DNA of 64,000 bases from Holdemania massiliensis. Its GTDB lineage: Bacteria > Bacillota_I > Bacilli_A > Erysipelotrichales > Erysipelotrichaceae. The notes beneath the pieces were generated by a model. That model was given only the letters and a program-made list of their open reading frames with translations, had not been told where the DNA came from and made no database searches. The position numbers and the translations under genes were made by a program. The stretch lies in contig NZ_JAKNTK010000001.1 in assembly GCF_022440805.1 (NCBI RefSeq), positions 992,001 to 1,056,000 of the forward strand. The letters are read 5' to 3'. Shown here piece after piece: positions 31,857 to 40,905 of the stretch; position 1 is the first letter of the stretch; each line of letters begins with the position of its first letter.

Positions 31857-33866
31857 AGAGTACATAATCTGTTTCTCAAAATAAGTCAGAATTGCTTCGG
31901 AGTCCGCAGATTTCATCATAACGCTGAAATCTGGCCGGCGCAATAACGTCATTAAGCGAATCAAGATATTGGCATATTCCGGTGTGTCATAAACCGCACA
32001 GGCAAGAATGATGGAGACTGGACTGTATTGATGATTGCCGAAAGCAACCGGCTGTTTTAAACGAAGCAGTGAGATCGCAGGCTCAATGACACCATCTTGA
32101 GGTGAGGCGTGGGCTAAGGCAATTCCCGGAGCGATGACAATATAAGGACCATATTTTATCACCAGATCAATCATCTGCTGCAGATAATTGACGGTGATTT
32201 TTTTCTGCCAGAGAAGCAACTCACCGGCTGCAATAATCCCCTCTTTCCAATCTGTAATTTCTTTGTCAAGCAGTATTCTTTCGCTGGAAAAGAGCTTGAG
32301 AAACATTGTTTTTTCATTGAGTGTGATGGATAAAGAGAAGGCGGAGAGGCGGGACTGATCAGAAAGGGAAATCTTTCGTTTTCCTTCCAGCGTGTTTAAA
32401 AATGCTCGGATCTCAGTCAGATCTGTTTCTGTAAGCAGGACGCTGACTGTAAGCGAAGGAACCGGAAGTGAATCCAGCGGTACAGTTGAAATAATCAAGT
32501 CGATATTTTTATTCTTAATCATTTCAGCCGCTTTATGCGCCGGACAAATATCCACCAGCTGAACATGGAAATACTTTGTGATCTGCATGGCTAGAAAATT
32601 TCCTGTTGCCATGCCGCTGCTGCAGGTAATCAAAATATTCGGAACATAATGATTCAGCTTCCCGCGTTCCATAGATGCTAAGATGTGCATTAGGATATAA
32701 GCTGTTTCGTTGTCACTCAGCGAAATATTTAATCCGTTTTCCAGAATATAAATATTTTGTTTTATGATTGCGAAATCTTTCGCATACCGGTTCTGGGTTT
32801 CCATAAGATAGGGATTCTCCAGCTTTTTTCCTGATTGAAGCCGGTGACAGCACGCTGAAATGTGAGCACACAAGTATTCCAGCAGCAGAGAATCGCTGAG
32901 GAAATCCATTTTATAAGAGAAGGAAACATTCTGCAGAAATTCTTTAATGATCATGGCAAAAAGAACGGAATCCTGAGGAGTTGAATTTATTTTCAGTACG
33001 ATATCCATATCCTTCAGCGTTTTGATAAAAAACGCAGTTTCAGCTGAAATCCAATTTACCTTGGATTTCAGCGTATCGCCGACGGCTTGAGAAAAACGAA
33101 CTAAGGATAAAGGAAATTCTGAGGTCTGGATGTCCTGAGCCTGATGTCCGGTCTGAATTCTGCCTATTTGGAAAATCAAGATGAACAGAATGCGGTAAAA
33201 ATCCGCATCTGAGATTTCTAAATCCAGCATAACTTCTGTCTGTTTAATACAGGCCTCAGCCAGAGATCGATATTTGATGATCTTTAATATATTCGTTATA
33301 TAAAGTGTGCAGGGATTGATCGGCTGAGCGGCAAAACATTCTTCATAATCCCAGTCAGGAAGCAAAGAATCAAGTAAAAAGGTCCGTTTATCATTTTCAG
33401 GACCTACGAACCAGAGACCGTCCTGCGTACTTTTGAGAAAGTGGGTATGATAAGTCTTGCTTTTAAGCTTAATCGCTTGCAGATCATTGATAATTGTATT
33501 CCGGCTGACACAGAGCAGCTCTTTTAATGTATCGTTTTTAACAGGCGTTTCTGAACAGATCAGAAGGCAGAGTAGAATAAATTGCCGTTCGCGGCCTGAC
33601 AGACGATATTCGTAGAAGGTCAGCGAGTTCATGGAAGCAATAATATAACTGCGCTGTGCTGAGGTTCCTGTAAATCGAAATTCCTTTCCGTCAAAAAGAA
33701 GTGTCTCGCAGACTCCAAGGGATGTCAGATAATCAAAAAGCTCTTCACTGTAATTATAAATTGTTCGCTTTGAAACACCGAAGGCTTCAGAGATCTCAGT
33801 GAGTCTGAGCGGTCTTTCGGGTGTCGTTATGATTTTTTTTAGTAATGCATAAATTTGCTTATTCAT
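31848..33866 (-). CDS. PRD-domain transcriptional activator with EIIB- and EIIA-like domains
   Basis: A modular PTS-controlled regulator of the MtlR/LicR type, 672 residues. The N-terminal winged helix-turn-helix (LTEISEAFGVSKRTIYNY, about 22-39) is followed by a second HTH (KELLCVSRNTIINDL). Next come PTS regulation domains with ALAHILASMER-like helices, an EIIB-like domain with Cys in ITCSSGMATG, and a C-terminal EIIA with His586 in GIALAHASPQDG. Phosphorylation at these sites would report sugar transport. It is transcribed divergently from the EIIB gene, about 200 bases away, so it very likely controls that operon. An extended -10 (TGGTATAAT, minus strand near 33895) may be its promoter. 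Confidence 0.9.
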   Translation of the reverse strand: MNKQIYALLKKIITTPERPLRLTEISEAFGVSKRTIYNYSEELFDYLTSLGVCETLLFDGKEFRFTGTSAQRSYIIASMNSLTFYEYRLSGRERQFILLCLLICSETPVKNDTLKELLCVSRNTIINDLQAIKLKSKTYHTHFLKSTQDGLWFVGPENDKRTFLLDSLLPDWDYEECFAAQPINPCTLYITNILKIIKYRSLAEACIKQTEVMLDLEISDADFYRILFILIFQIGRIQTGHQAQDIQTSEFPLSLVRFSQAVGDTLKSKVNWISAETAFFIKTLKDMDIVLKINSTPQDSVLFAMIIKEFLQNVSFSYKMDFLSDSLLLEYLCAHISACCHRLQSGKKLENPYLMETQNRYAKDFAIIKQNIYILENGLNISLSDNETAYILMHILASMERGKLNHYVPNILITCSSGMATGNFLAMQITKYFHVQLVDICPAHKAAEMIKNKNIDLIISTVPLDSLPVPSLTVSVLLTETDLTEIRAFLNTLEGKRKISLSDQSRLSAFSLSITLNEKTMFLKLFSSERILLDKEITDWKEGIIAAGELLLWQKKITVNYLQQMIDLVIKYGPYIVIAPGIALAHASPQDGVIEPAISLLRLKQPVAFGNHQYSPVSIILACAVYDTPEYANILIRLMTLLRRPDFSVMMKSADSEAILTYFEKQIMYSSE

Positions 33867-34064
33867 AATTTTCTCTTATTTTAACATGCTCTAATTATAC
33901 CATAAAATGTTTACAAACCTGAATCCAAAAGGCTTCTGAAAAGGTTGAAGCATTTTGTTTGGGAAAGAAGAAAAAGCAGGATTTTGGACTGTTCAAACAA
34001 GCTGAGGTCGTTTATGATGAAATCATGATCTAAGCTTAGTTTCATAAATCCGTATAGGAGGTGG

Positions 34065-34376
34065 ATGAATTTGAAAATAAAGGCCTTGATTGCCTGCGGA
34101 GGCGGAATTGCAACCTCAACCTTTGCCGCAGAAGAAATTAAACGAATTGCGAAAGAACTGGGTGTAGATATCGAAATTGTCAAATCCCGGATCGTGGATG
34201 TTCCGGCGATGGCAAAAGATTTTGATATTTGCTTTGTCACTTCTGGATATTCCCAGGTGATCGATTGTCCGCTGGTTCGGGTTAACGGTCTGATCACCGG
34301 CATCAATGAAGAAGCGACCACTGCGGAAATTCAGACAGCACTGCTTCAGGTTAACCAAAAACTGAACGATCAGTAG
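34065..34376 (+). CDS. PTS EIIB component, galactitol family (SgcB-like)
   Basis: A 103-residue EIIB with the phosphocysteine loop ALIACGGGIATS (Cys11) typical of the galactitol/SgcB family. It carries phosphate from EIIA to the sugar entering through the adjacent EIIC. AGGAGG lies only 3 bases before ATG 34065 but 9 bases before an in-frame TTG at 34071; either may be the true start. It is the first gene of the island operon, followed 20 bases later by EIIC. Confidence 0.92.
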   Translation: MNLKIKALIACGGGIATSTFAAEEIKRIAKELGVDIEIVKSRIVDVPAMAKDFDICFVTSGYSQVIDCPLVRVNGLITGINEEATTAEIQTALLQVNQKLNDQ

Positions 34377-34396
34377 CGATCGTTAGGGAGGGAAAA

Positions 34397-35680
34397 ATGC
34401 AGATCATTAATTCAGTCATCCAATTTATCATGGACTTAGGCGGAGCGATTTTCCTGCCGTTTATGATTACCATTCTAGGGTTATTCTTCAAGATCAAATT
34501 CTTTGATTCATTCCGCAATGGTTTGCGGATTGGAGCTGGATTTTTAGGAATTACTGTGATTTTGGAGATGTTATGCAACAGTTTAAATCCGGCGGTGGAG
34601 TTCTATGCGGGCATGGGCAGCGGTTTTACGGTCATTGATATTGGCTGGGAAGGCATTGCTGCTATTGCTTGGTCTACACCGTTTGCTTTGATCATCGTAC
34701 CCATTTGTCTTGTTCTGAATTATTTCCTGATTCGTATTCGCTTTACGAAAACAATGGATGTGGACATCTGGAATTATTTCCATGTGATTCTGGGGGCGGC
34801 AATGGCGTACTACATTGCTCAGCTAGGTGGAATGAGCGCTGCGGTTTCGATTGGACTGGCGATGTTGGTCGCGATTGGCACATTCGTCGCAATCCTGAAA
34901 ATGGCCGACTGGATCGCGCCGCACTGGCAGAAACATTATAATTTGCCAGGTACAACCTGCTGTAATAATGATGCTTTTCAAATTTGGGCCATTGATTATG
35001 CAGTTTGCTGGATTCTGGATAAGATTCCGGGAATTAACAAAATTAACCTGGATGCTAAATGGTTCAGCGATAAGTTTGGTTCCTTAGGTGAAACCTCAGT
35101 TTTAACCTTCTTTGTCGGAATCCTCATTTCCCTGATTACTCGTCAGGATTTATCCACAATGTTAACGATGAGCGTAACTTTGTCCGCTGCCATTGTTATT
35201 CTGCCGCGGATGGTCAGTCTGCTGATGGAAGGTCTGAATCCGATCTCCACGGCAGCCCGTAAAATGTTCAAGCAGAAGCTGGGAGCTGAATACGATATTT
35301 ACATTGGAATGGACGAAGCTCTCTGCTTGGGGGATGAAAGCGGAATTCAATGCGCTGCCATCATGATTCCGATTGGTTTGGCAGTTGCCTTTCTGCCAGG
35401 TGTGAATTTCTTCCCCATCGCCAGTCTGGGATCCATGGTCTATACGACTTGTATGTGTTCACTCTTTGCACGCGGGGATATCTTCAAAACCGTGATTGCT
35501 TCTACGGTAAACTGTATTTATTCTTATCAAATCCTAAGCTGGATGGCACCGTTGGTAACAAAGCTGGCTGTCAATACAGGCTATATCTCGAATGCTGCCA
35601 CATTAGTAACGGGCTCCAGCGTTGAAGAATTTCATAGTGTGATTTTGGCCTTGATCAGCAAGCTCCTGGGGATTTGGTAA
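34397..35680 (+). CDS. PTS EIIC permease, galactitol family (SgcC/GatC-like)
   Basis: A 427-residue polytopic permease with many hydrophobic segments from the N-terminus onward (GGAIFLPFMITILGLFF) and conserved-looking loops such as GLRIGAGFLGI and GSGFTVIDIGWEG, which fit the GatC/SgcC family. It translocates and phosphorylates an unidentified polyol or sugar with EIIB and EIIA. GGGAGG precedes the ATG. The operon gives the sugar as a substrate whose product is handled by an epimerase and a BtpA-type protein. Confidence 0.92.
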   Translation: MQIINSVIQFIMDLGGAIFLPFMITILGLFFKIKFFDSFRNGLRIGAGFLGITVILEMLCNSLNPAVEFYAGMGSGFTVIDIGWEGIAAIAWSTPFALIIVPICLVLNYFLIRIRFTKTMDVDIWNYFHVILGAAMAYYIAQLGGMSAAVSIGLAMLVAIGTFVAILKMADWIAPHWQKHYNLPGTTCCNNDAFQIWAIDYAVCWILDKIPGINKINLDAKWFSDKFGSLGETSVLTFFVGILISLITRQDLSTMLTMSVTLSAAIVILPRMVSLLMEGLNPISTAARKMFKQKLGAEYDIYIGMDEALCLGDESGIQCAAIMIPIGLAVAFLPGVNFFPIASLGSMVYTTCMCSLFARGDIFKTVIASTVNCIYSYQILSWMAPLVTKLAVNTGYISNAATLVTGSSVEEFHSVILALISKLLGIW

Positions 35681-35738
35681 AAGGAAGAATTTTGAGAATT
35701 AGTAATTAAACGGCTTTTTAAGAATTAGAGGGATAACG

Positions 35739-36215
35739 ATGAAAACCTATTATGTCAGAGAAAGTGTTAGAAAAATTTACTTAGGCGTCGGAGTGGGGAG
35801 TGTAATGTTATTATCATTATTACTGATCCTGCATCCAACCCTGTTTCATTCAGTGGTTCTGAATCTGTGGTTTTACGGAATAGCGATTGGGATGAGTGGA
35901 CTGCATCTGTTTCGAGCTAAGACTTGTAAGCTTCGCATTGAGGATGAGGAACTCTATTTCTACAATGGGCTGTTAGATACCAAGCACATCCCACTTAATA
36001 AAATCCTCAGAATCGAATACAATCCGGAGATCCGCATTCGCATCTACATGCAGCGCAAAGATACCGTATATCGAATTCCCAACGTCTTTAGCCGTGAAGA
36101 TACGGAAGAAATTTTCCGGACCCTCAGGAAAAAGCGGAAGCAGATTCTTATTGAGCGTATTGAGAAGCCAGGGAAGTCTATTCAAATTTCAGAAAATTGT
36201 GAGCGTGTAAAATGA
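35739..36215 (+). CDS. Membrane protein with PH-like cytoplasmic domain, unknown function
   Basis: Two hydrophobic segments (VGVGSVMLLSLLLILHP and LWFYGIAIGMSGLHLF, residues about 17-70) precede a beta-rich tail (CKLRIEDEELYFYNGLLDTKHIPLNKILRIEY) that looks like a bacterial PH domain, and a basic C-terminal helix. 158 residues. AGAGGGA lies 5 bases before the ATG. It overlaps the EIIA gene by ATGA, so it is translated as part of the PTS operon. No counterpart exists in the E. coli sgc operon, which makes its role in this system open. Confidence 0.75.
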   Translation: MKTYYVRESVRKIYLGVGVGSVMLLSLLLILHPTLFHSVVLNLWFYGIAIGMSGLHLFRAKTCKLRIEDEELYFYNGLLDTKHIPLNKILRIEYNPEIRIRIYMQRKDTVYRIPNVFSREDTEEIFRTLRKKRKQILIERIEKPGKSIQISENCERVK

Positions 36216-36676
36216 GTCAGATATTTGTAATTGAGGGAACTGCTGAAACATGGCAGGAAGCATTGCGGCAGACAGCCCAGAAGCTATTGGAAATGAATTG
36301 TGTCAAACCTGATTTTTATGCCAGCTGTGCTGCCCGGGAAGAAAGTTTCCCGACGGGACTGACGGCATCCTGTCCGATCGCAATCCCGCATACAAGCAAG
36401 GAATATGTGCTGCAGCAGGCTGTCTGTGTTTTGCGGTTAGAGCATCCAGTAAAATTTCGCAGTATGGAAAATGTAGATCTGCAGGTTGAGGTTCGGTATG
36501 TCATGAACTTAGCGCTTCAGGATGATCAGGAACATATTCGCATTGTTTCGCAGATCATCCGCAATCTTAAAGATAAACATTTTATTGGAGCCATGGATGC
36601 TCTGGATGCGGAGTCTTTAAGTCAGTTTTTAAATGTAAAATTTCTAAAGGAAGGGAATGAAAAAGAATGGGAATAA
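36212..36676 (+). CDS. PTS EIIA component, fructose/mannitol type (SgcA/GatA-like)
   Basis: A 154-residue EIIA with the phosphohistidine His60 in CPIAIPHTSKEY, within the fold shared by the EIIA of fructose, mannitol and galactitol systems. It accepts phosphate from HPr and passes it to the EIIB at 34065, and may also talk to the PRD regulator. It overlaps the preceding gene by 4 bases and the following BtpA-like gene by 10 bases, a tightly coupled operon. Confidence 0.9.
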   Translation: MSQIFVIEGTAETWQEALRQTAQKLLEMNCVKPDFYASCAAREESFPTGLTASCPIAIPHTSKEYVLQQAVCVLRLEHPVKFRSMENVDLQVEVRYVMNLALQDDQEHIRIVSQIIRNLKDKHFIGAMDALDAESLSQFLNVKFLKEGNEKEWE

Positions 36677-37473
36677 AAGAAGTGTTCAAAACGACAAAAC
36701 CAGTCATTGGCATGATGCATTTAATGGCTCTGCCTACCGATCCGAAATATGATCCGCAGGGAGGAATACAGAAAGTGTTGAATCGGGCACGGACTGATTT
36801 GCAGGCTTTGCAGGAAGGCGGAATTGATGCAATTCTGTTCTGCAATGAATATTCGATTCCCTATTTAAGCGACGTTCATCCGGTAACCATTGCCTGCATG
36901 GCGCGGATCATTGGCGAACTGATGAGTGAAATTCATGTGCCTTTCGGTGTGGATGTTGCTGCCGATCCTATGAAAACATATGACCTGGCAGCGGCCGTAG
37001 GCGCAGACTTTATTCGGGAGACCTTGTGCGGAGCTTATGCTGGAAATGATGGAATTTCAGATGTGCGCATGGGTGAAATTGAACGGCATCGCATCGAGGT
37101 AGGGTGCCGGGATATTCTAACCTTGGCAACGTTGGTTCCGGAAGGAGCACGTCAGCTTGCTGAACGTTCGATTGAGGAAGTAGCCAAAACAGTTACCTTC
37201 TCTTTAGCGCCAAGTGCGTTGCTGGTCTACGGTTCAACGGCGGGATCATCCATTGATGGTTCATTAGTCAGCCGGGCAAAAACGGCCACAGAGATCCCGA
37301 TTTTTGCCAGCAATGGCGTCCGTGCTGATACGATTGAGGATATTCTATCGCTTGCGGACGGCTGCGTTGTCGGAACCTGGATGAAGCAGGAAGGAAAGTT
37401 CTATAATCCTGTTGACTCTAAGCGAGTGGCAGAACTGATGGGAAAAGCAAAAGCGGTTCGGGGCGATCTCTAA
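36667..37473 (+). CDS. BtpA/SgcQ family protein
   Basis: A 268-residue TIM-barrel protein of the BtpA family. Diagnostic stretches are KPVIGMMHLMALPTDPKYD near the N-terminus, GIDAILFCNEYSIPYL, FGVDVAADPMKTYDLAAAVG, and FASNGVRADTIEDIL near the C-terminus. SgcQ is the E. coli member, encoded in the sgc operon; the reaction is not established and it may be a nucleosidase or sugar-phosphate aldolase-like enzyme. GGAAGGG precedes ATG. It overlaps EIIA upstream, and its stop codon shares a base with the epimerase start. Confidence 0.9.
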   Translation: MGIKEVFKTTKPVIGMMHLMALPTDPKYDPQGGIQKVLNRARTDLQALQEGGIDAILFCNEYSIPYLSDVHPVTIACMARIIGELMSEIHVPFGVDVAADPMKTYDLAAAVGADFIRETLCGAYAGNDGISDVRMGEIERHRIEVGCRDILTLATLVPEGARQLAERSIEEVAKTVTFSLAPSALLVYGSTAGSSIDGSLVSRAKTATEIPIFASNGVRADTIEDILSLADGCVVGTWMKQEGKFYNPVDSKRVAELMGKAKAVRGDL

Positions 37474-38099
37474 TGCGGATCAGTCCGTCGCTGGCCTCAG
37501 CGGATCTTCTGCATATGGCAGAGGAGATAGAGTTTGCGGATCGTTATTTTAACGAAATTCATCTTGATATCGAGGATGGAGTTGTTGTTTCAGGAATAAC
37601 CTTTGGCACTAAGATGTGCCGACGTATCTGTGAATACTCTCATTCCTCGGTAAAATCAATTCATCTTGAAGTATTGAATCCCATGGATTATCTGACCGAG
37701 ATTCAAAGCTGCCAGCCGACGATCGTATTTATTCAGCTTTCACATCTGAAACATCCTGACAGGGTAGTTAATGCCTTCAAAAAAGCCGGATTGCGTGTCG
37801 GAATTAGTCTGAATGCTGTCGATAGAAAGAGCGAACATTTAGCTGAACTGCTGAATCTGACCGATTATTTTCTCATAGCAACAGCTTTTCCAGAGGATCC
37901 CAAACAGAAATATCAGAAAGTGATGGAAGAATTTGCACTGCAGCTTGCCGAGAATCATGAACGGAAAATATGGATTGACGGCGGCGCTACGGCTGAAATC
38001 ATTCATCGGCTGTCGCATTCACCCATTGCCGCTGTGGTCGCAGGCCGGGCTGTATTTGAAGACAAAGATCAGGTAGTACGTCAATTTTGTCTGGAATAA
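37473..38099 (+). CDS. Ribulose-phosphate 3-epimerase-like protein (SgcE-like)
   Basis: A 208-residue RPE-fold barrel. Metal ligands of the family are in place: His and Asp in EIHLDIEDG, His in SIHLEVLNP and Asp in WIDGGATAE. It starts MRISPSLASADLLHMAEEI, as RPEs do. Because the gene is the last of the PTS operon and an SgcE counterpart exists in the E. coli sgc operon, it probably epimerises a phosphorylated sugar other than ribulose-5-phosphate. This is inferred from context. The start shares a base with the stop of the BtpA-like gene. Confidence 0.88.
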   Translation: MRISPSLASADLLHMAEEIEFADRYFNEIHLDIEDGVVVSGITFGTKMCRRICEYSHSSVKSIHLEVLNPMDYLTEIQSCQPTIVFIQLSHLKHPDRVVNAFKKAGLRVGISLNAVDRKSEHLAELLNLTDYFLIATAFPEDPKQKYQKVMEEFALQLAENHERKIWIDGGATAEIIHRLSHSPIAAVVAGRAVFEDKDQVVRQFCLE

Positions 38100-38128
38100 G
38101 AAAAATTCTGTCAATAAAAGAAGGGAAA

Positions 38129-38169
38129 ACAAATACGGTATTCTGTGGAAAACAGAGTACCGTATTTGT
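38129..38169. repeat. Long near-perfect hairpin at the end of the sgc-like operon
   Basis: Eighteen bases at 38129-38146 (starting ACAAATACGGTA) pair with 38152-38169 (ending TACCGTATTTGT) around a GGAAA loop, with one G-U pair. No T-run follows on the plus strand; on the minus strand the stem runs into TTTTCCCTTCTTTT. It may be a terminator or mRNA stabiliser for the operon, or a transcription stop for minus-strand RNA. Confidence 0.7.
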
Positions 38170-38298
38170 CATAGGGATGAATTAGGTTAGAAAGTCTGAT
38201 TCTGGTCAAGAATAAGAGCGGCTAACGAAAAAGATTCTCTGTTAACGAAGAGTGAATTTTGGAATTTGAGGGATTTCATCAGGATGACTGCGGAACTG

Positions 38299-38328
38299 TT
38301 TGCAATTTGACTATTCCTTTGTTATAAT
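38299..38328 (+). promoter_or_regulatory. Promoter of secG-rnr-smpB
   Basis: TTTGCA (38299-38304) and TATAAT (38323-38328) are 18 bases apart, just upstream of the secG ribosome site. Confidence 0.75.
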
Positions 38329-38360
38329 AGAAAAGCGATAAATCTGAAAGGAGGATTAAG

Positions 38361-38585
38361 ATGCTTGATATCTTATTGATGGTGGTGTCCGTGATTTTAA
38401 TACTTCTTTCTCTGTTACAAAGTGGAAAATCAGACGGGATCAGCGGTGCTTTTACAGGGAGCGGCGGATTAAATCTGTTTGCCAATGTAAAAGAGAGAGG
38501 ACCGGAGAAGATCATTTCGAATGCCACACTGGTTGTCGGAATTTTGTTCTTCGTGCTGGTCATTGTGATTAGAGTACTGAACTAA
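38361..38585 (+). CDS. secG: Preprotein translocase subunit SecG
   Basis: SecG assists SecA-driven export at SecYE. The 74-residue protein has two membrane segments (ILLMVVSVILILLSLLQ and VVGILFFVLVIVIRV) separated by the SecG-typical Gly/Ser loop SGAFTGSGGLNLF. AAAGGAGG precedes the ATG. A terminator follows, yet rnr starts 55 bases later in the usual Firmicute order, so read-through or a weak internal promoter may feed rnr. Confidence 0.95.
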   Translation: MLDILLMVVSVILILLSLLQSGKSDGISGAFTGSGGLNLFANVKERGPEKIISNATLVVGILFFVLVIVIRVLN

Positions 38586-38610
38586 CGGCCGTCAACAGCG
38601 GCCTTTTTTC
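38586..38610 (+). terminator. Terminator between secG and rnr
   Basis: GGCCG and CGGCC pair around TCAACAG and are followed by TTTTTTC. The stem is short, and may be leaky. Confidence 0.7.
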
Positions 38611-38640
38611 ATATTAATTAAAGAAATTCGAGGTGAAGTT

Positions 38641-40893
38641 ATGGAACAAACAGACATAAAACAACAAATAGAAACAATGATTGCGGACGAGCAGTATCGG
38701 CCGTTAAGTTTAGCTCAGCTGCAGGAAACGCTGGGCTTATCAACAACTGAAGAATTCATTGCGATGAATAAAGCGGTCAATGAACTGGCCGAGCAATATG
38801 TGATCGTGTTCAGCCAGAAAGGAAATCTGATGCCAGCGAAAATGGGTGGCTATTACCGCGGCGTCCTGTCTGTGAATCGAAAGGGATTTGGCTTTCTGGA
38901 TCTGGAAAATGAGAACAGCATTCATCTCACGGAGGCCAATCTGCATGGTGCGATGAATGGGGATCTGGCGATTGTAAAAAAATTACCATCCTTTTACGGC
39001 AGTGACGAAGGTGAAGTGATCCGCGTTCTGCAGCATAAAACCAATACGCTGGTGGGAACCTTTTTCAGTTCTGTGGGCAAAGGCCTGCAGCTGAAACTGG
39101 ATGATGAACGGATTAAAGCCCGGCTGATCGTTAAGAACTGGCAGGCGTTTAAAATGGTCAGCGGTACCAAGGCCTTATTAAAGGTCCTGCGCTACGGCGA
39201 TCCGATGGAACTGGAAATTGTTCAGCTGTTAGGACATATTGATGATCCAGGCGTCGATATCCTGTCGGTGCTGCTGGAATATGATATTGATCCGCAGTTT
39301 CCAGAGGAAGTCATGGAACAGGCGCAGAAAACTCCGGCACGGGTTACGCCGAAGGACAAAGAGGGTCGGCGCGACTGCACCGCAAAAACAATTATTACGA
39401 TCGATGGTGAAGATTCCAAAGATCTTGACGATGCGGTTTGCGTGGAAAAGATAGATGGAGGATACCGGCTGGGTGTCCACATTGCGGATGTTTCTCATTA
39501 TGTGCCGGAAAACAGTCCGCTGGATCTGGAAGCGCTGAAGCGCGGAACATCAACCTACGTCGTTGACCGGGTTGTGCCGATGCTTCCGCATTTATTGTCC
39601 AACGGCATCTGTTCGCTGAATCCGAAGGTGCTGCGGCTAACGCTGTCCTGCGAAATGGAGATCAGTGAAAGTGGAGAGATTCTTAACTATGAGATCTTTC
39701 CCTCCTATATTAAGACAACCGAACGGATGACTTATACCGCGGTGAATGCTATTCTGGAAGGCGAGGAAGAAACCTGCCGGAAATACAAAAAACTGGTTAA
39801 TATGATCGGTCTTATGCGGGATTGTTCGCGGGCGATACGTCAGCGCCGCCATGCCGCCGGGGCGATTGATTTCGAAACACCGGAGGCGAAAATCATCCTA
39901 AATCCCCAAGGCAAGATTGAGGAAATTCAAGTACGCGAACGAAAAGAAGCGGAAATGTTGATCGAAGACTTCATGGTCTGCGCCAATGAATGCGTAGCCC
40001 GGCATTTAAAGTGGCTTGAAGTACCAGCTTTATATCGGGTTCACGAAGCCCCAGAGCCGAAAAAGCTGCGGGATTTCGCCAAGATTGTCTTGTTGATGGG
40101 CAAGCGCTTCAAAGGCAGCGTGGAACAAATCCGGCCGCTGCAGCTGCAGCAGCTTCTGGACTCCTTTAAGGAGGATCCAGCATATCCGGTGATCTCAACC
40201 ATGATGCTTCGCAGTATGCAGAAGGCCAAATATGATCCGCGCTGTCTGGGACATTTTGGTCTGGCGTTAGAGGAATACACACACTTCACATCCCCGATTC
40301 GCCGTTATCCGGATTTAATCGTACACCGGATGCTGCATAAGTATTGCTTTGGCTTAGCCTTTGATCCGGAAGTGATGAAAGAGGATGAGCTGAAGATGGA
40401 GGAATACGGCAAACAGACCTCTGAACGGGAACGGGCCGCGATTGAAGCGGAACGTGAAGTAGAAGACATGAAGAAAGCGGAATACATGGAGGATCAGGTC
40501 GGAAAAATTGCCGAGGGCGTGATCAGCGGCGTAACCAAGTTTGGTTTCTTTGTTGAACTGGAAAACACGGTGGAAGGTCTGGTTCACGTGCAGAAGCTGA
40601 CCGATGATTACTATCATTATGATCCGGATACATTAAGCTTAAAGGGCGAACGGACGAAAAAGATCTACCGCTTGGGACAGCGCGTAAAAATCAAAGTCAC
40701 CGGTGCCAGCAAGCTTCATCAGGAAATCGACTTCGATCTGGTTCGCCCGCGTAAGGAAAAACGGGAAGCCGTGGTACCGGCCGCAAAGAAAACCGGTTAT
40801 CGCAAAGATTCGAGTCGGCCTGCCGAAAGCATTCCTGTGAAAAACAAACGCCGCCGTTCTCATCGGCGGAAACCCAAACCCACCCAAGCATAA
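38641..40893 (+). CDS. rnr: Ribonuclease R
   Basis: RNase R degrades structured RNA 3' to 5' and works with tmRNA on stalled messages. The N-terminal winged helix (LSLAQLQETLGL) and OB folds precede the RNB catalytic domain, with metal ligands in TIDGEDSKDLDDAV. A C-terminal S1 domain (EGVISGVTKFGFFVEL) and a basic tail (KNKRRRSHRRKPK) complete the family layout. 750 residues. It lies between secG and smpB and ends 12 bases before smpB. Confidence 0.97.
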   Translation: MEQTDIKQQIETMIADEQYRPLSLAQLQETLGLSTTEEFIAMNKAVNELAEQYVIVFSQKGNLMPAKMGGYYRGVLSVNRKGFGFLDLENENSIHLTEANLHGAMNGDLAIVKKLPSFYGSDEGEVIRVLQHKTNTLVGTFFSSVGKGLQLKLDDERIKARLIVKNWQAFKMVSGTKALLKVLRYGDPMELEIVQLLGHIDDPGVDILSVLLEYDIDPQFPEEVMEQAQKTPARVTPKDKEGRRDCTAKTIITIDGEDSKDLDDAVCVEKIDGGYRLGVHIADVSHYVPENSPLDLEALKRGTSTYVVDRVVPMLPHLLSNGICSLNPKVLRLTLSCEMEISESGEILNYEIFPSYIKTTERMTYTAVNAILEGEEETCRKYKKLVNMIGLMRDCSRAIRQRRHAAGAIDFETPEAKIILNPQGKIEEIQVRERKEAEMLIEDFMVCANECVARHLKWLEVPALYRVHEAPEPKKLRDFAKIVLLMGKRFKGSVEQIRPLQLQQLLDSFKEDPAYPVISTMMLRSMQKAKYDPRCLGHFGLALEEYTHFTSPIRRYPDLIVHRMLHKYCFGLAFDPEVMKEDELKMEEYGKQTSERERAAIEAEREVEDMKKAEYMEDQVGKIAEGVISGVTKFGFFVELENTVEGLVHVQKLTDDYYHYDPDTLSLKGERTKKIYRLGQRVKIKVTGASKLHQEIDFDLVRPRKEKREAVVPAAKKTGYRKDSSRPAESIPVKNKRRRSHRRKPKPTQA

Positions 40894-40905
40894 GGAGGAA
40901 TCACG

